In this document: positions 7,492 to 19,590 of the stretch, piece after piece
Layout of the letters: each line of letters begins with the position of its first letter
Numbering within the stretch: the stretch's first letter is position 1
Assembly (NCBI GenBank): GCA_947502645.1
Contig: CANNAD010000002.1
Span: 186,001-250,000 of the forward strand
Length of the DNA: 64,000 nucleotides
Reading direction: 5' to 3'
DNA from: an uncultured Micrococcaceae bacterium
Lineage (GTDB): Bacteria > Actinomycetota > Actinomycetes > Actinomycetales > Micrococcaceae
Made by a program: the position numbers and the translations under genes
Notes under the pieces: generated by a model
What the model saw: the letters and a program-made list of their open reading frames with translations, nothing else
Databases searched by the model: none
What the model was told of the DNA's origin: nothing

Positions 7492-10398
7492 GTGCCTACT
7501 GCAAATTCTGCCCTTTCAGAGTCAGCCACCCAGACGGCGTCCGTCCCCAACGACCTTTCACGGTTGATCGTCAAAGGAGCGCGGGAACACAACCTCCGCA
7601 ACGTTGACCTCGACCTGCCCCGGGACGCGATGATCGTTTTCACCGGGCTCTCAGGATCAGGCAAGTCTTCGTTGGCGTTCGACACAATCTTCGCGGAGGG
7701 GCAACGGCGATACGTCGAATCCCTGTCCGCTTACGCGCGCCAGTTCCTCGGGCAGGTGGACAAGCCCGACGTCGATTTCATCGAGGGCCTCTCGCCGGCG
7801 GTATCCATAGACCAGAAGTCCACGAGCAAGAACCCCCGCTCGACCGTGGGCACGATCACGGAAATCTACGATTACATGCGTCTCCTGTGGGCGCGGGTCG
7901 GCAGGCCCTTCTGCCCCGTCTGCGGTGAGCCCGTCATCCGGCAGACGCCCCAACAGATTGTTGATCAGTTGCTGGAGCAACCGGAAGGTACGCGCTTTCA
8001 GGTTCTTGCTCCTGTGGTCCGCGGACGCAAGGGCGAGTTCGTGGATCTCTTTCAGGACCTCACTACCCAGGGGTACTCAAGAGCACGGGTGGATGGGAAG
8101 CAGATCCAGCTGTCCGAGCCGCCGAAACTCGGGAAGCAGTACAAGCACACCATCGAAGTTGTCGTTGACAGGCTCGTGGTCAAGGAAGGGATGCGGCAAC
8201 GGCTGACCGACTCCGTGGAGACGGCCCTGAAGCTGGCCGAAGGCCGCATGCTTGCAGATTACGTGGACCTTCCCGAAGATGATCCAGCCCGCGTACGACC
8301 CTATTCCGAGAACCTGGCGTGCCCCAATGAGCACCCCCTGGCGATCGATGAAATAGAGCCGCGTTCCTTCTCGTTCAACAACCCTTTCGGTGCATGCGTG
8401 GCTTGTAGCGGTATCGGCACCAAACTGGAGGTCGACGAGGAACTGGTTATCCCCAACCCAGCGCTCTCACTCGCCGAAGGCGCCATAGCGCCCTGGTCGC
8501 TGGGAACGGCAACTCTTGAATACTGGACCAGGCTGCTGGATGGGCTGGCCAAGGATCTCGGCTTTTCCATGGACACGGCGTGGGCAAAACTCCCAGCCGA
8601 AGCGCGCAAAGCCATTCTGCATGGCAAGGACCATAAAGTTGTTGTCCAGTACCGGAACCGGTTCGGGCGCGAACGCAAATACAGTACGGGCTTCGAAGGC
8701 GCCATCCAGTACATCCACCGCAAGCATGTGGAGACCGAGTCGGATCATGCTCGCGAACGCTACGAAGAGTACATGCGACAGATTCCCTGCGCAGAGTGCG
8801 GCGGCGCGCGGCTCAATCCGGCGTCGCTCTCAGTGCTCATCAACGGAAAATCGATTGCTGAAGTGTCCGCCATGCCGATGCGTGAGTGTGCTGACTTCCT
8901 CGGCGGCCTGACGTTGACGGGCCGCGAAGAGCAGATCGCCAGCCAGGTTCTCAAGGAAATTCAGGCCAGACTACGGTTCCTGCTCGATGTTGGGCTGGAG
9001 TATCTCAACCTCGAGAGGGCGGCCGGAACACTCTCGGGCGGTGAGGCCCAGCGCATTCGCCTTGCCACGCAGATCGGTTCAGGGCTGGTGGGAGTGCTTT
9101 ACGTCCTTGACGAGCCGTCGATCGGGCTGCACCAGAGGGACAACCGGCGTCTGATTGAAACCCTGACGCGTCTGCGCAATCTCGGCAATACCCTGATCGT
9201 CGTTGAGCATGATGAAGACACCATCCATGAGGCTGACTGGATCGTCGACATCGGTCCAGGTGCCGGCGAGCATGGGGGAGAGGTGGTCCATTCCGGGTCC
9301 CTTGAGGGGTTGCTGGAGAATGAGCGTTCCCTGACGGGACAGTATCTGTCCGGCAAGAAGTCAATCGAGATGCCGACCAAACGGCGCAAGTACGACAAAT
9401 CCCGTCAGCTCAAGGTTATTGGTGCGCGCGAGAACAACCTGCGCAAGGTCGACGTCGCCTTTCCGCTTGGACTCCTGACAGCCGTGACCGGCGTCAGCGG
9501 TTCCGGTAAGTCAACGCTCGTCAATGACATTCTGTACAAGGTCCTCGCCAACAAGTTGAACGGGGCCAAGCAGGTAGCTGGCAGGCACACCCGTATTGAT
9601 GGGCTCGACCAACTGGACAAGGTGATCCATGTGGATCAGAGTCCTATTGGCAGGACACCGCGATCCAACCCGGCAACCTACACCGGCGTTTTTGACAACA
9701 TCCGCAAACTGTTTGCAGAAACCACGGAAGCCAAGGTCCGCGGGTACCTACCCGGTCGTTTCTCCTTCAATGTCAAGGGAGGCCGCTGCGAAGCCTGCTC
9801 CGGCGACGGCACTCTCAAGATCGAGATGAACTTTCTGCCTGACGTCTACGTTCCCTGCGAAGTGTGCCAGGGAGCACGGTACAACCGGGAAACACTTGAA
9901 GTGCACTACAAGGGCAAAACCATTTCTGATGTCCTGAACATGCCCATTGAAGAGGCTGCAGAGTTCTTTGCAGCCTTCGCTCCGATCGCGCGCCACCTGC
10001 GGACCCTGGTGGATGTTGGTCTCGGTTATGTGCGCCTTGGACAGCCAGCCACCACACTTTCCGGTGGTGAGGCGCAGCGGGTCAAGCTTGCCAGTGAGCT
10101 TCAGAAGCGATCTAACGGCAGGAGCGTCTATGTTCTGGACGAACCAACAACTGGCCTGCACTTCGAGGACATCCGCAAGCTGCTCCACGTACTTCAGGGT
10201 TTGGTGGACAAGGGCAATACCGTCATCACCATCGAGCACAACCTCGACGTCATCAAGAGTGCGGACTGGGTGATCGATCTTGGCCCGGACGGCGGGTCAG
10301 GCGGCGGGCAAGTTATAGCCACAGGAACACCGGAACAGGTAGCGCGCGAGAAGGAGAGCCATACGGGCTACTTCCTCGCAGAGTTGTTTGCGCGCTGA
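7492..10398 (+). CDS. uvrA: Excinuclease ABC subunit A
   Basis: 968 residues from GTG 7492; longer in-frame starts would run back into the gntR gene and are rejected. UvrA is the damage-sensing ATPase dimer of nucleotide excision repair that loads UvrB. Visible are two ABC-type ATPase halves: Walker [10 protein letters not shown] near the N-terminus and GVSGSGKST in the second half, each with an LSGGEAQR signature and LDEPS or LDEPT Walker B. Zinc-binding Cys pairs occur at [26 protein letters not shown] and CEVCQG. Length is normal for UvrA. An SOS box and leaderless promoter precede it. uvrC follows after one unrelated gene; uvrB is not in the window. Confidence 0.98.
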   Translation: MPTANSALSESATQTASVPNDLSRLIVKGAREHNLRNVDLDLPRDAMIVFTGLSGSGKSSLAFDTIFAEGQRRYVESLSAYARQFLGQVDKPDVDFIEGLSPAVSIDQKSTSKNPRSTVGTITEIYDYMRLLWARVGRPFCPVCGEPVIRQTPQQIVDQLLEQPEGTRFQVLAPVVRGRKGEFVDLFQDLTTQGYSRARVDGKQIQLSEPPKLGKQYKHTIEVVVDRLVVKEGMRQRLTDSVETALKLAEGRMLADYVDLPEDDPARVRPYSENLACPNEHPLAIDEIEPRSFSFNNPFGACVACSGIGTKLEVDEELVIPNPALSLAEGAIAPWSLGTATLEYWTRLLDGLAKDLGFSMDTAWAKLPAEARKAILHGKDHKVVVQYRNRFGRERKYSTGFEGAIQYIHRKHVETESDHARERYEEYMRQIPCAECGGARLNPASLSVLINGKSIAEVSAMPMRECADFLGGLTLTGREEQIASQVLKEIQARLRFLLDVGLEYLNLERAAGTLSGGEAQRIRLATQIGSGLVGVLYVLDEPSIGLHQRDNRRLIETLTRLRNLGNTLIVVEHDEDTIHEADWIVDIGPGAGEHGGEVVHSGSLEGLLENERSLTGQYLSGKKSIEMPTKRRKYDKSRQLKVIGARENNLRKVDVAFPLGLLTAVTGVSGSGKSTLVNDILYKVLANKLNGAKQVAGRHTRIDGLDQLDKVIHVDQSPIGRTPRSNPATYTGVFDNIRKLFAETTEAKVRGYLPGRFSFNVKGGRCEACSGDGTLKIEMNFLPDVYVPCEVCQGARYNRETLEVHYKGKTISDVLNMPIEEAAEFFAAFAPIARHLRTLVDVGLGYVRLGQPATTLSGGEAQRVKLASELQKRSNGRSVYVLDEPTTGLHFEDIRKLLHVLQGLVDKGNTVITIEHNLDVIKSADWVIDLGPDGGSGGGQVIATGTPEQVAREKESHTGYFLAELFAR

Positions 10399-10576
10399 GG
10401 TCTTCCTTCCACTGCCATATGCTTCCCTCGGCATACTTGTTTCACTGTTGTTAATGTCTGTGGCAAACTTGGGCAGTGACAGTTCTTCCATCGTGTGATA
10501 CCCGACGTGCCGTTGTAGCGGCTCAGATGACCGCCGTACGCGGCCCATCGGCTGTATCTAGTGAGAAAGATCGCTG

Positions 10577-11242
10577 ATGGGCGTCTACAAGCTCATGCGG
10601 ATGAGCACGCGAGGATTGATCGCAGGACTGTGCCGGCCAAAAGTTGAAGGTCTGGAAAACGTTCCCCTGTCCGGGCCTCTGATTGTCGCGGCAAATCATC
10701 TGTCGTTCCTGGATAGCGTTCTGGTCCAGGCCCTCATGCCCAGAAGCGTCGCCTTCTTTGCCAAAGCCGAATACTTCACCGGCAAGGGAATCAAAGGTGC
10801 TGCCATGCGGTCCTTCTTTGAAGGCGTGGGCTCAATTCCCGTTGAGCGAGGGCAACAGGCGGCCAGCGTCGCAGCATTGCGAACGTTGCTGGACATCCTC
10901 GAGGAGGACGGCGGGATCGGTATCTATCCCGAGGGGACCCGATCGAGGGACGGACTGCTCTACCGTGGAAGAACCGGTGTGGGATGGCTGGCCCTGACCA
11001 CCGGAGCCCCCGTGCTTCCTGTTGGTCTCATCGGGACCGAGGAACTCCAGCCTGCAGGAAAAAAGGGCATCAAACCCCAGCAGTTCACCATGCGAATCGG
11101 CAAGCCGCTGGTATTCCCGAAGACCGGTCCCGATCATTCCCTGCCGGAACGACGCAAGACTACCGACGCCATCATGGACGCCATTGCTGAATTGAGCGGA
11201 CAGGAACGATCCTCAACCTACAACCAGAGCCCGAGCGCATAG
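10577..11242 (+). CDS. 1-acyl-sn-glycerol-3-phosphate acyltransferase family protein (PlsC-like)
   Basis: 221 residues. It carries the acyltransferase motifs NHLSFLD (H-x4-D catalytic motif, block I), GVGSIPVERG (block II region) and YPEGTRSRDG (block III, phosphate binding). Family enzymes transfer an acyl chain to lysophosphatidic acid at the membrane in phospholipid synthesis; several actinobacterial paralogues have unknown acceptors. The N-terminus lacks an obvious transmembrane segment. The start is ATG at 10577, preceded by GAGAAAG. The 178-nt upstream gap shows no other gene. It is inserted between uvrA and uvrC, and I see no functional tie to repair. Confidence 0.88.
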   Translation: MGVYKLMRMSTRGLIAGLCRPKVEGLENVPLSGPLIVAANHLSFLDSVLVQALMPRSVAFFAKAEYFTGKGIKGAAMRSFFEGVGSIPVERGQQAASVAALRTLLDILEEDGGIGIYPEGTRSRDGLLYRGRTGVGWLALTTGAPVLPVGLIGTEELQPAGKKGIKPQQFTMRIGKPLVFPKTGPDHSLPERRKTTDAIMDAIAELSGQERSSTYNQSPSA

Positions 11243-11277
11243 ACATCTGCTGTGCCCGTGAATGCCTGATGTCCTCC

Positions 11278-11283
11278 TAGACT
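11278..11283 (+). promoter_or_regulatory. Leaderless -10 box (TAGACT) of uvrC
   Basis: TAGACT ends exactly 6 nt before the GTG start at 11290, the same geometry as uvrA. No Shine-Dalgarno is present, and no SOS box was seen here. Confidence 0.6.
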
Positions 11284-11289
11284 GGATGG

Positions 11290-13296
11290 GTGGCAGATCC
11301 AACAACGTACCGACCCCGGACCGGGGAGATACCCACCGAACCAGGGGTGTACCGCTTCCGGGATGAACACCGCCGTGTCATCTACGTGGGCAAGGCCAAA
11401 AATCTGCGGTCCAGGCTCAACTCGTATTTCGCGAACCCCGGATCACTCATGCCTCGAACCCGAGCCATGGTCTACACGGCCACGAGCGTCGAATGGACGA
11501 TGGTGGGGAGCGAGCTGGAGGCCCTTCAGCTCGAATACACCTGGATCAAGGAATTCACCCCGAAGTTCAACATCATGTTTCGGGATGACAAGTCCTATCC
11601 ATACCTGGCTGTCACTATGGGCGAGAAATTCCCGCGTGCCCAGGTGATGAGAGGCGAGCGGAAAAAGGACACCAGATACTTCGGGCCGTTCTATCCTGCC
11701 AAGGCGATCCGGGAGACCCTGGACACGCTCCTGCGGGTCTTCCCCGTCAGAACGTGCAGCAAGGGCGTTTTCAACCGCGCCCAGCGCACGGGGCGGCCCT
11801 GCCTGCTTGGCTACATCGGCAAGTGTTCGGCACCGTGCGTGGGCTGGATATCCGAGGAGGATCACCGAGCTCTTGCTGAACAGCTGTGTACGTTCATGTC
11901 AGGGGAGCCCAAACCGTTCATTCTGCGTCTGGAAAAGGAAATGGCCCGGGCCGTTGAGGAGCTGGACTACGAAACCGCTGCCCGTGTTCGGGACGACATC
12001 GCAGCACTGAAGCGTGTGTTTGAACGAAATACTGTCGTGTTGCCAGAAGACACCGACGCCGATGTTTTTGCTATTGAAGAGGACGAGCTGGAGGCTGCCG
12101 TCCAGGTTTTTCACGTTCGTGGGGGCCGTATCCGCGGACAGCGTGGGTGGGTTGTCGAAAAGGTTGAGGAGACCTCAACGCCGGAGCTTGTCGAGCATCT
12201 GATGCAGCAGGTTTATGGCGAGGGTGATATCAGCAATAATGACATCCCGCGGGAGGTCCTCGTCCCTGTTCTCCCCTCGAATGCGGAGCATCTCTCGGTA
12301 TGGCTGCGCGGATTACGGGGCGCGCGGGTGGACATGAGGGTTCCCCAGCGTGGCGACAAAGCCACTCTCATGCAGACGGTGGCCCAGAATGCCGCCGATT
12401 CCCTGCGGCTCCACAAGTCCAAACGCGCCGGAGATCTGACCACTCGTTCAGCCGCGCTGCAGGAGCTCCAGGCTGCGCTCGACCTGCCAGTTCCTCTCAT
12501 GCGGATTGAGTGCTTCGACATTTCCCACGTTCAGGGAACCAATGTTGTCGCTTCGATGGTGGTCGTTGAAGATGGTCTCCCGCGCAAGGCGGAGTATCGC
12601 AAGTTCAACATCACCGGCGATGCGGCACGGGATGACACCGCCTCCATGTACGACGTCATCAGCCGCCGGTTCCGCAATTATCTGCGCGACAAGGACGCCG
12701 CTGCGGAGGTGGAGTCCCGTGAGTCGCCAATTGACGGCGTAGACGGCCTGGCGGACACGGTCATGGCGGATACCACGACGCCGACGTCCAGCCGGAAGTT
12801 CGCGTACCCGCCGAATCTTGTGGTGGTGGATGGCGGAAAGCCGCAGGTCGCGGCGGCGTCGCGTGCGCTCGGAGATCTCGGCGTGCATGATGTTTTCGTT
12901 ATCGGGCTGGCCAAACGGCTGGAGGAAGTATGGGTACCCGACTCAGAGTTCCCGGTGATCCTCCCTCGTGCATCGCAGGGACTCTTCATGCTCCAGCGCA
13001 TCAGGGACGAGGCGCACCGATTCGCCATAACCTTCCATAGGCAGAAGCGCGGAAAGTCGATGACTGAGTCAGTGCTGGACACTGTGCCGGGACTCGGGCC
13101 AGCCCGAAGAAAAGCTTTGGTCAAGCATTTTGGGTCCGTGAAAAAACTCCGGGCAGCAACGGTCGCGGAGCTTCAGGAGGTCCCCGGCGTCGGCCCGGCA
13201 CTCGCGGCCGAAATATCAGGCCGTATCGGTCCCGGTGCGGAAGAACCAGCAGCAGTTCAATTGAATACCGCAACCGGCGAAGTCAGTGATTCTTGA
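11290..13296 (+). CDS. uvrC: Excinuclease ABC subunit C
   Basis: 668 residues. UvrC makes both incisions around DNA damage in the UvrBC complex. Domains in order: N-terminal GIY-YIG nuclease (GVYRFRD...[14 protein letters not shown]), a Cys-containing segment ([16 protein letters not shown]), a UVR domain ([15 protein letters not shown]) that binds UvrB, an RNase H-like endonuclease domain with [10 protein letters not shown] and VVVDGGKPQ, and a C-terminal tandem helix-hairpin-helix ([21 protein letters not shown]). Length is normal. A low-conservation insert lies in the RNase H-like domain around residues 470-500. The start is GTG 11290, chosen because a leaderless -10 box ends 6 nt upstream and the GIY-YIG domain begins soon after. 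Confidence 0.97.
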   Translation: MADPTTYRPRTGEIPTEPGVYRFRDEHRRVIYVGKAKNLRSRLNSYFANPGSLMPRTRAMVYTATSVEWTMVGSELEALQLEYTWIKEFTPKFNIMFRDDKSYPYLAVTMGEKFPRAQVMRGERKKDTRYFGPFYPAKAIRETLDTLLRVFPVRTCSKGVFNRAQRTGRPCLLGYIGKCSAPCVGWISEEDHRALAEQLCTFMSGEPKPFILRLEKEMARAVEELDYETAARVRDDIAALKRVFERNTVVLPEDTDADVFAIEEDELEAAVQVFHVRGGRIRGQRGWVVEKVEETSTPELVEHLMQQVYGEGDISNNDIPREVLVPVLPSNAEHLSVWLRGLRGARVDMRVPQRGDKATLMQTVAQNAADSLRLHKSKRAGDLTTRSAALQELQAALDLPVPLMRIECFDISHVQGTNVVASMVVVEDGLPRKAEYRKFNITGDAARDDTASMYDVISRRFRNYLRDKDAAAEVESRESPIDGVDGLADTVMADTTTPTSSRKFAYPPNLVVVDGGKPQVAAASRALGDLGVHDVFVIGLAKRLEEVWVPDSEFPVILPRASQGLFMLQRIRDEAHRFAITFHRQKRGKSMTESVLDTVPGLGPARRKALVKHFGSVKKLRAATVAELQEVPGVGPALAAEISGRIGPGAEEPAAVQLNTATGEVSDS

Positions 13297-13312
13297 CTAG
13301 GCTGAGATGGGA

Positions 13313-13335
13313 GGGAACGGTCGATCACCGTTCCC
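13313..13335 (+). other. Hairpin between uvrC and rapZ
   Basis: GGGAACGGT pairs perfectly with ACCGTTCCC around a 5-nt loop (9 bp). TAGGCT at 13298-13303 lies just upstream, so the hairpin would sit near the 5' end of a rapZ transcript; it could instead act as a weak uvrC terminator, but there is no T tract. Confidence 0.5.
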
Positions 13336-13387
13336 CGCGTCACCGTCTGGAAATTCCAGTGCTGCCAATAAACGACAGGACTCTCGT

Positions 13388-14287
13388 ATGACCTCCTCAA
13401 CAGCCGCAACACCTCCTTCTCCGGTTCAGTCGGAGATGCTCGTCGTTACGGGTATGTCGGGAGCAGGACGAAGCACAGCTGCCAATGCACTTGAAGATCA
13501 TGGCTGGTATGTCGTGGAGAACCTGCCACCGCAGATGCTCGGCACCCTGACGTCTCTGGTGGCCAGAACGCCGGGTTCCATTCCCAAGCTGGCAGTGGTG
13601 ATCGATGTACGCAGCAAATCGCTCTTCGAGGATATTCGGGAAGCGCTCAGGGCTATTGGCGTCGCCGGCGTGAATTACCGGGTCCTGTTCCTGGACGCAG
13701 CCGACGACGTCCTGGTGCGCCGGTTCGAACAGGGACGACGTCCTCATCCGCTTCAGGGTGACGGACGGATCCTTGACGGTATCGGTGCGGAACGTGAAGT
13801 CCTCAAGGAAATGAGGCAGGCATCAGAAGTTGTTCTTGATACAACGGACCTGAATGTCCATGAACTGGCGACGGCTATCACCGAGCTGTTCTCCGAGAGC
13901 GGCCCTGTGGTGCTCCGGCTCAATATCATGAGTTTTGGCTTCAAGTATGGGCTTCCGGTGGACGCAAACTTTGTGGCCGATGTCCGGTTCATTCCCAATC
14001 CGCACTGGGACCCCGAGCTGCGTCCTTTCACAGGGCTCGATAAGCCGGTCAGTGATTTCGTCCTGGTGGCCTCGGGCGCGGAGGAGTTTGTGGACAGGTA
14101 TGTTCATGCGCTGGAACCGGTGCTTGACGGCTACCGCAGGGAGAACAAGCACTACGCCACTATCGCCGTCGGCTGTACCGGGGGAAAGCACCGTTCCGTG
14201 GCTGTGACCGAGGAACTCGCGAAGCGTCTGGCACAGCTGCCTCGTGTGGTGGTCAAGGCCCACCACCGTGACCTCGGGAGGGAATAA
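13388..14287 (+). CDS. rapZ: RNase adapter protein RapZ (P-loop nucleotide-binding)
   Basis: 299 residues from ATG 13388, which has AGGA 7 nt upstream; an earlier in-frame ATG at 13307 would add 27 poorly conserved residues across the leader hairpin. The N-terminal P-loop is GMSGAGRST. The C-terminal domain has the conserved [10 protein letters not shown] and the [15 protein letters not shown] region. RapZ in Enterobacteria binds GlcN6P and small RNAs. In Gram-positives the YvcJ homologue hydrolyses GTP/ATP and its role is unclear. It is the first gene of the conserved rapZ-yvcK-whiA cluster, overlapping yvcK by one base (TAATG), so translation is coupled. Confidence 0.95.
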   Translation: MTSSTAATPPSPVQSEMLVVTGMSGAGRSTAANALEDHGWYVVENLPPQMLGTLTSLVARTPGSIPKLAVVIDVRSKSLFEDIREALRAIGVAGVNYRVLFLDAADDVLVRRFEQGRRPHPLQGDGRILDGIGAEREVLKEMRQASEVVLDTTDLNVHELATAITELFSESGPVVLRLNIMSFGFKYGLPVDANFVADVRFIPNPHWDPELRPFTGLDKPVSDFVLVASGAEEFVDRYVHALEPVLDGYRRENKHYATIAVGCTGGKHRSVAVTEELAKRLAQLPRVVVKAHHRDLGRE

Positions 14288-15306
14288 TGGCGCTCCTGAC
14301 CGGCCCTCTGCCGATGGTTCCTGCTGATGGCCAGGGTCATGGAAAGGACGCTGCGCCGTCGGTCGTTGCACTGGGGGGAGGGCACGGTCTATCGGCGTCG
14401 TTGTCTGCCCTGCGGCTGCTGACGTCGGAGCTTACAGCAGTTGTCACCGTAGCGGACGACGGCGGCTCCTCCGGCCGCTTGAGGCGGGAGTTGTCGGTAC
14501 TTCCGCCTGGCGATCTGCGAATGGCGTTGTCGGCCCTGTGCGATGACACTGATTGGGGGCGAACCTGGCGGGATGTGATGCAGCACCGGTTCACGTCCAC
14601 GTCGGGCGAGACCGGGTCTCTGGACGGGCACGCCCTGGGCAATCTACTGATCGTCACGTTATGGGAGCTGCTCGGAGATCCGGTTGCCGGCCTGCAGTGG
14701 GCCGGCGCGCTCCTTGGTGCCCGTGGCAAGGTTGTTCCCATGGCCAGCGTGCCGTTGACCATTGAGGGCGACGTCCTGTCCGAGATTGACGGACGCCTCG
14801 TTCGCGAAACCATCCATGGTCAGGCGCAGCTCGCAGTCGCGGGGAGTACCCGAAATGTCAGTGATGTTCGGCTCCTTCCACAAGGTGCCCCAGCGTGTAT
14901 CGACGCGCTGAACGCCGTCGAACTTGCCGATTGGGTTGTCCTCGGACCTGGGTCCTGGTACACCTCTGTGCTACCGCACCTGCTGTTGCCGGAACTGCGG
15001 GACGCACTGTGCCAGACGACGGCCAAGCGCTGTCTGACCATGAACCTGAGTAATGAAACACATGAGACGGCGGGGATGCGTGCCGTCGACCACCTGAAAG
15101 TCATCAAGCGTTACGCCCCGGAGCTCCGGCTCGATGTTGTCCTGGCAGATCCCTCCGTGGTCGACGACAGGAGTGAATTCGAACGGGAAGCGGCAGCGAT
15201 GGGCGCCCGCGTCCTTTTGGGTAAAGTGGGTTCTTTCACGGGATCGCCCAATCATGACCCGTTGCGTCTGGCTACCCTCTATCGGGACGCCTTCGGCGCA
15301 GACTGA
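14287..15306 (+). CDS. yvcK: Gluconeogenesis factor YvcK family (CofD-like) protein
   Basis: 339 residues. [16 protein letters not shown] and [15 protein letters not shown] are the nucleotide-sugar-binding signatures of YvcK/Cuv[13 protein letters not shown] and [17 protein letters not shown] are typical of the CofD-like fold. Bacillus YvcK binds UDP-GlcNAc and is needed for growth on gluconeogenic carbon and for cell shape; the mycobacterial homologue CuvA affects cell wall at poles. It shares its start codon with the rapZ stop. The central position in rapZ-yvcK-whiA is conserved in actinobacteria. Confidence 0.94.
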   Translation: MALLTGPLPMVPADGQGHGKDAAPSVVALGGGHGLSASLSALRLLTSELTAVVTVADDGGSSGRLRRELSVLPPGDLRMALSALCDDTDWGRTWRDVMQHRFTSTSGETGSLDGHALGNLLIVTLWELLGDPVAGLQWAGALLGARGKVVPMASVPLTIEGDVLSEIDGRLVRETIHGQAQLAVAGSTRNVSDVRLLPQGAPACIDALNAVELADWVVLGPGSWYTSVLPHLLLPELRDALCQTTAKRCLTMNLSNETHETAGMRAVDHLKVIKRYAPELRLDVVLADPSVVDDRSEFEREAAAMGARVLLGKVGSFTGSPNHDPLRLATLYRDAFGAD

Positions 15307-15331
15307 CCGTTTTGCAGAGGAGAGTGTATTC

Positions 15332-16312
15332 GTGGCCCTGACTGCGGACGTCAAAGAAGAGCTATCACGCCTGAATGTCCGGAAATCATCCGAACGTAAG
15401 GCAGAGGTCTCTGCCACTCTCCGTTTCGCCGGAGGACTTCACATCATTTCGGGCCGGATCGTCATTGAGGCCGAGGTGGATCTGGCGTCCACCGCGCGGC
15501 GGCTCCGCTCTGCCATTGCGGAGGTGTACGGCCACGGCTGCGAGATCATTGTTGTCTCCGGCGGAGGGCTCAGGCGGGGAAACCGGTACGTCGTCCGTGT
15601 CGTGCGCGACGGAGAGTCGCTGGCTAGGCAGACGGGTCTGTTGGACGCCAGGGGCCGGCCGGTCAGAGGACTGCCCTCCGTCGTGGTCAACGGTTCAGTT
15701 GCTGACGCCGAAGCCGTGTGGCGTGGCGCCTTTCTGGCCCATGGCTCGCTGACAGAGCCAGGGCGCTCGTCTGCTCTTGAGGTCACATGCCCGGGACCCG
15801 AGTCAGCATTGGCTCTCGTCGGTGCTGCGCGCAGGCTCGGCATCACTGCCAAGGCCCGCGACGTTCGTGGGGTTGATCGGGTGGTCATCCGGGACGGGGA
15901 TCACATTGCGGCGCTGCTGACGCGCATGGGAGCCCACGACGCGTTGATGATGTGGGAAGAACGCAGGATGCGTAAGGAAGTTCGAGCCACTGCCAACCGG
16001 CTCGCGAATTTCGACGATGCGAACCTGCGCAGATCAGCACAAGCGGCCGTGGCGGCCGGTGCCCGCGTTGAACGAGCCCTCGAAATTCTTGCCGATGATG
16101 TACCAGAGCATCTGAAATATGCGGGAGAGCTGCGAGTCGGCCACAAGCAGGCGAGCCTCGATGAGCTGGGGCGGCTCGCGGATCCTCCCATGACCAAGGA
16201 CGCCGTCGCAGGACGAATCCGGCGTCTGCTGGCCATGGCAGACAAGAGAGCCGTCGAACTCGGCATCCCGGGTACGGAGACCAATGTGACCGAGGAGATG
16301 CTCGACGAGTAA
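15332..16312 (+). CDS. whiA: DNA-binding protein WhiA
   Basis: 326 residues from GTG 15332, preceded by AGAGGAGAG. Upstream in-frame starts lie within yvcK and are rejected. The N-terminal two thirds form the LAGLIDADG-like scaffold ([36 protein letters not shown]), and the C-terminal helix-turn-helix is in [19 protein letters not shown]. WhiA works with WhiB in Streptomyces to activate sporulation-septation genes such as ftsZ; in non-sporulating actinobacteria it supports cell division. It ends the rapZ-yvcK-whiA operon. Confidence 0.96.
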   Translation: MALTADVKEELSRLNVRKSSERKAEVSATLRFAGGLHIISGRIVIEAEVDLASTARRLRSAIAEVYGHGCEIIVVSGGGLRRGNRYVVRVVRDGESLARQTGLLDARGRPVRGLPSVVVNGSVADAEAVWRGAFLAHGSLTEPGRSSALEVTCPGPESALALVGAARRLGITAKARDVRGVDRVVIRDGDHIAALLTRMGAHDALMMWEERRMRKEVRATANRLANFDDANLRRSAQAAVAAGARVERALEILADDVPEHLKYAGELRVGHKQASLDELGRLADPPMTKDAVAGRIRRLLAMADKRAVELGIPGTETNVTEEMLDE

Positions 16313-16439
16313 TTATCTGCATAGGATGGTTGAGAGGTCTCACATAGTGGGGCCCGGCTCCGGGCACGCCAGATCGGACAGCCACTGGGTGACCTGTTGC
16401 CGAAGCAAGAACTGGCACGACTAGTTATTGGAGGATTCA

Positions 16440-17069
16440 GTGAACACTTACACACTGCCCGAGCTCGACTACGACTATGCGGCCCTCGAGCCCCATATCT
16501 CCGCGCGGATCATGGAGCTTCACCACAGCAAGCACCATGCGGCCTACGTCAAGGGTGCCAACACTGCCATGGAGAAGTTGGCAGAGGCGCGGGACAAGGG
16601 AGACTTCGCATACATCCCGCAGTTGTCCAAGGACCTTGCTTTCCACACGGGAGGTAACACCAACCACACCATCTTCTGGAAGAATCTCTCACCCGAGGGC
16701 GGCGGCCGGCCTGAAGGCGAGCTGGCGGCAGCCATCGATGATGCTTTTGGATCGTTCGACGCATTCCAGGCCCAGTTCAATGCTGCTGCCCTGAGCCTCC
16801 AGGGATCCGGTTGGGCGTTCCTGGCGTACGAGCCCGTTGGCGGAAACCTTGTTATCGAGCAGCTTTACGATCAGCAGGGCAACGTCGCAGTGGGTACTGT
16901 GCCCCTTCTCATGCTCGATATGTGGGAGCACGCTTTCTACCTCGACTACGTCAACGTCAAGGCAGACTATGTGAAGGCTTTCTGGAACATTGTGAACTGG
17001 CAGGACGTGGCAGCACGCTTCGACGCTGCACGTTCCAACGCGACCGGCCTTATCATCGTCGGTCAGTAG
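16440..17069 (+). CDS. sodA: Superoxide dismutase (Fe/Mn family)
   Basis: 209 residues from GTG 16440, which has GGAGG five nt upstream; an in-frame TTG at 16428 overlaps that site and is rejected. It dismutates superoxide in the cytoplasm. Metal ligands are visible in order: HHSKHH (first His), the [13 protein letters not shown] segment (second His), and [11 protein letters not shown] (Asp and third His). The C-terminal [11 protein letters not shown] is typical of tetrameric actinobacterial enzymes. Sequence alone does not settle Mn versus Fe. The upstream 127 nt holds TAGGAT (16322-16327) as a possible -10, then a G+C-rich leader. A strong terminator follows, so it is probably monocistronic. 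Confidence 0.95.
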   Translation: MNTYTLPELDYDYAALEPHISARIMELHHSKHHAAYVKGANTAMEKLAEARDKGDFAYIPQLSKDLAFHTGGNTNHTIFWKNLSPEGGGRPEGELAAAIDDAFGSFDAFQAQFNAAALSLQGSGWAFLAYEPVGGNLVIEQLYDQQGNVAVGTVPLLMLDMWEHAFYLDYVNVKADYVKAFWNIVNWQDVAARFDAARSNATGLIIVGQ

Positions 17070-17084
17070 GAAAAAGTTGGTTGA

Positions 17085-17110
17085 ACGCATCAGGGCCCTC
17101 CCTGATGCGT
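17085..17110. terminator. Intrinsic terminator after sodA
   Basis: A perfect 11-bp stem ACGCATCAGGG (17085-17095) pairs with 17100-17110 around a 4-nt loop, 16 nt after the sodA stop. There is no clear T tract, which is common in high-G+C genomes. Confidence 0.7.
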
Positions 17111-17152
17111 AGACTGGAATCCGGAGGGTGCTCCAAGGGTGATTGATCACCC
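17110..17152 (+). promoter_or_regulatory. gap: Possible gap promoter and palindromic operator
   Basis: TAGACT at 17110-17115 matches TANNNT. About 20 nt downstream, GGGTGATTGATCACCC (17137-17152) is an inverted repeat with 7-bp arms, placed where a repressor would block elongation or where a transcript hairpin would form. If this is the promoter, gap has a leader of about 150 nt. No good -35 was found. Confidence 0.35.
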
Positions 17153-17226
17153 GGGTGCGCCTTCCGGGACCGGCAGCAGATTTGTTCGGGTCCACAGCAC
17201 AATCGGTATTGCCCATGGCCAGTTGA

Positions 17227-18294
<1,068 letters not shown>

Positions 18295-18309
18295 AGCAGA
18301 AAGTTGACT

Positions 18310-19539
18310 GTGGCCTACTTCTCCCTCGATGATCTCCTCTCCTCGGACGTGCGCGGACGTACGGTGCTGGTCCGGTCGGATCTCAACGTTCCACTTGAGA
18401 ACCGGACGGTATCCGATGACGGGCGAATCCGCGCTTCCGTGCCTGTTATCAGTGCGCTAGCCGAGGCCGGTGCGCGCGTCATCGTCATGGCGCATCTGGG
18501 CAGGCCAAAGGGAGAAGTGAAGCCCGAGTTCTCGCTTGAACCGGTGGTGGAGAGATTGCGGGAGATCGTTCCCTTCGCTGTCCGGTTCGCCTCGGATACC
18601 TCCGGCAAGGACGCCCGGGAACGGGCCGCTTCGCTTGGGGAGGGGGAAGCTCTGGTGTTGGAGAACCTCCGCTTTGATCAGCGGGAAACCAGCAAGGACG
18701 ACGAGCAGCGGAATGAATTCGCTGCTGAGCTTGCCTCGCTTGCCGGAGAGAACGGTGCCTATGTGGACGACGCCTTTGGTGCCGTTCATCGTCGGCATGC
18801 GAGCGTGGCGGATATTGCGCGTCACCTGCCGGCGTTCATGGGGAATCTTGTCAGCACCGAACTTGAAGTTCTCGGAAAGCTTACAGACAAGCCTGACCAC
18901 CCCTACGTAGTGGTCCTGGGTGGCGCAAAAGTGTCGGACAAGCTTGCGGTCATAGACAACCTCATGAAGCGGGCGGACTACGTTCTGGTGGGCGGCGGGA
19001 TGGTGTTCACTTTCCTCGCGGCCCAGGGGCACAAGATCGGGGGAAGCATGTTGGAAGCCGACCAGATTGACACCGTTCGCGGGTACCTGGATGCTGCCGA
19101 GGAAGCAGGCTGCCAGTTTGTTCTCCCCACAGACATAGTGGTCGCCTCGGAGTTCGCTGCGGGCGCCCAACACGAGGTCCTCTCTGCGGACAGCATTGAG
19201 AAGGCCTCTTTCGGGTCTTCAGGGCTCGGGTTGGATATCGGGCCTGAATCCGCTGACGCATTCGCCCGTCATATTCGTTCAGCTGGAACGGTGTTCTGGA
19301 ACGGTCCCATGGGCGTCTTTGAGTTCGACGCTTTTGCCCATGGCACACGTACCGTCGCGCAGGCGTTGGCAGACAGCGACGGATTCACGGTTGTCGGCGG
19401 CGGCGATTCCGCGGCTGCTGTCCGGGCTCTTGGTTTCGACGAGGATTCATTCGGCCACATCTCCACCGGTGGCGGGGCAAGTCTGGAGTACCTGGAAGGC
19501 AAGGAGCTCCCCGGTCTTGTGGCCCTGGACCGCTCATAG
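18310..19539 (+). CDS. pgk: Phosphoglycerate kinase
   Basis: 409 residues from GTG 18310; an in-frame TTG at 18304 would add two residues, but AGAAAG is better spaced to the GTG. It transfers phosphate from 1,3-bisphosphoglycerate to ADP. Motifs: VLVRSDLNVPL near the N-terminus, MAHLGRPKG (substrate binding), VDDAFGAVHRRHASV, VVLGGAKVSDKLAV in the hinge, and the C-terminal nucleotide loop VVGGGDSAAAV with ISTGGGASLEYLEG. Length is normal. Second gene of the lower-glycolysis operon. Confidence 0.98.
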   Translation: MAYFSLDDLLSSDVRGRTVLVRSDLNVPLENRTVSDDGRIRASVPVISALAEAGARVIVMAHLGRPKGEVKPEFSLEPVVERLREIVPFAVRFASDTSGKDARERAASLGEGEALVLENLRFDQRETSKDDEQRNEFAAELASLAGENGAYVDDAFGAVHRRHASVADIARHLPAFMGNLVSTELEVLGKLTDKPDHPYVVVLGGAKVSDKLAVIDNLMKRADYVLVGGGMVFTFLAAQGHKIGGSMLEADQIDTVRGYLDAAEEAGCQFVLPTDIVVASEFAAGAQHEVLSADSIEKASFGSSGLGLDIGPESADAFARHIRSAGTVFWNGPMGVFEFDAFAHGTRTVAQALADSDGFTVVGGGDSAAAVRALGFDEDSFGHISTGGGASLEYLEGKELPGLVALDRS

Positions 19540-19590
19540 CCCTTGCAGTTCCTGACGTAGCCGACAGCACATGCCTTGGAAAGGTACGAG

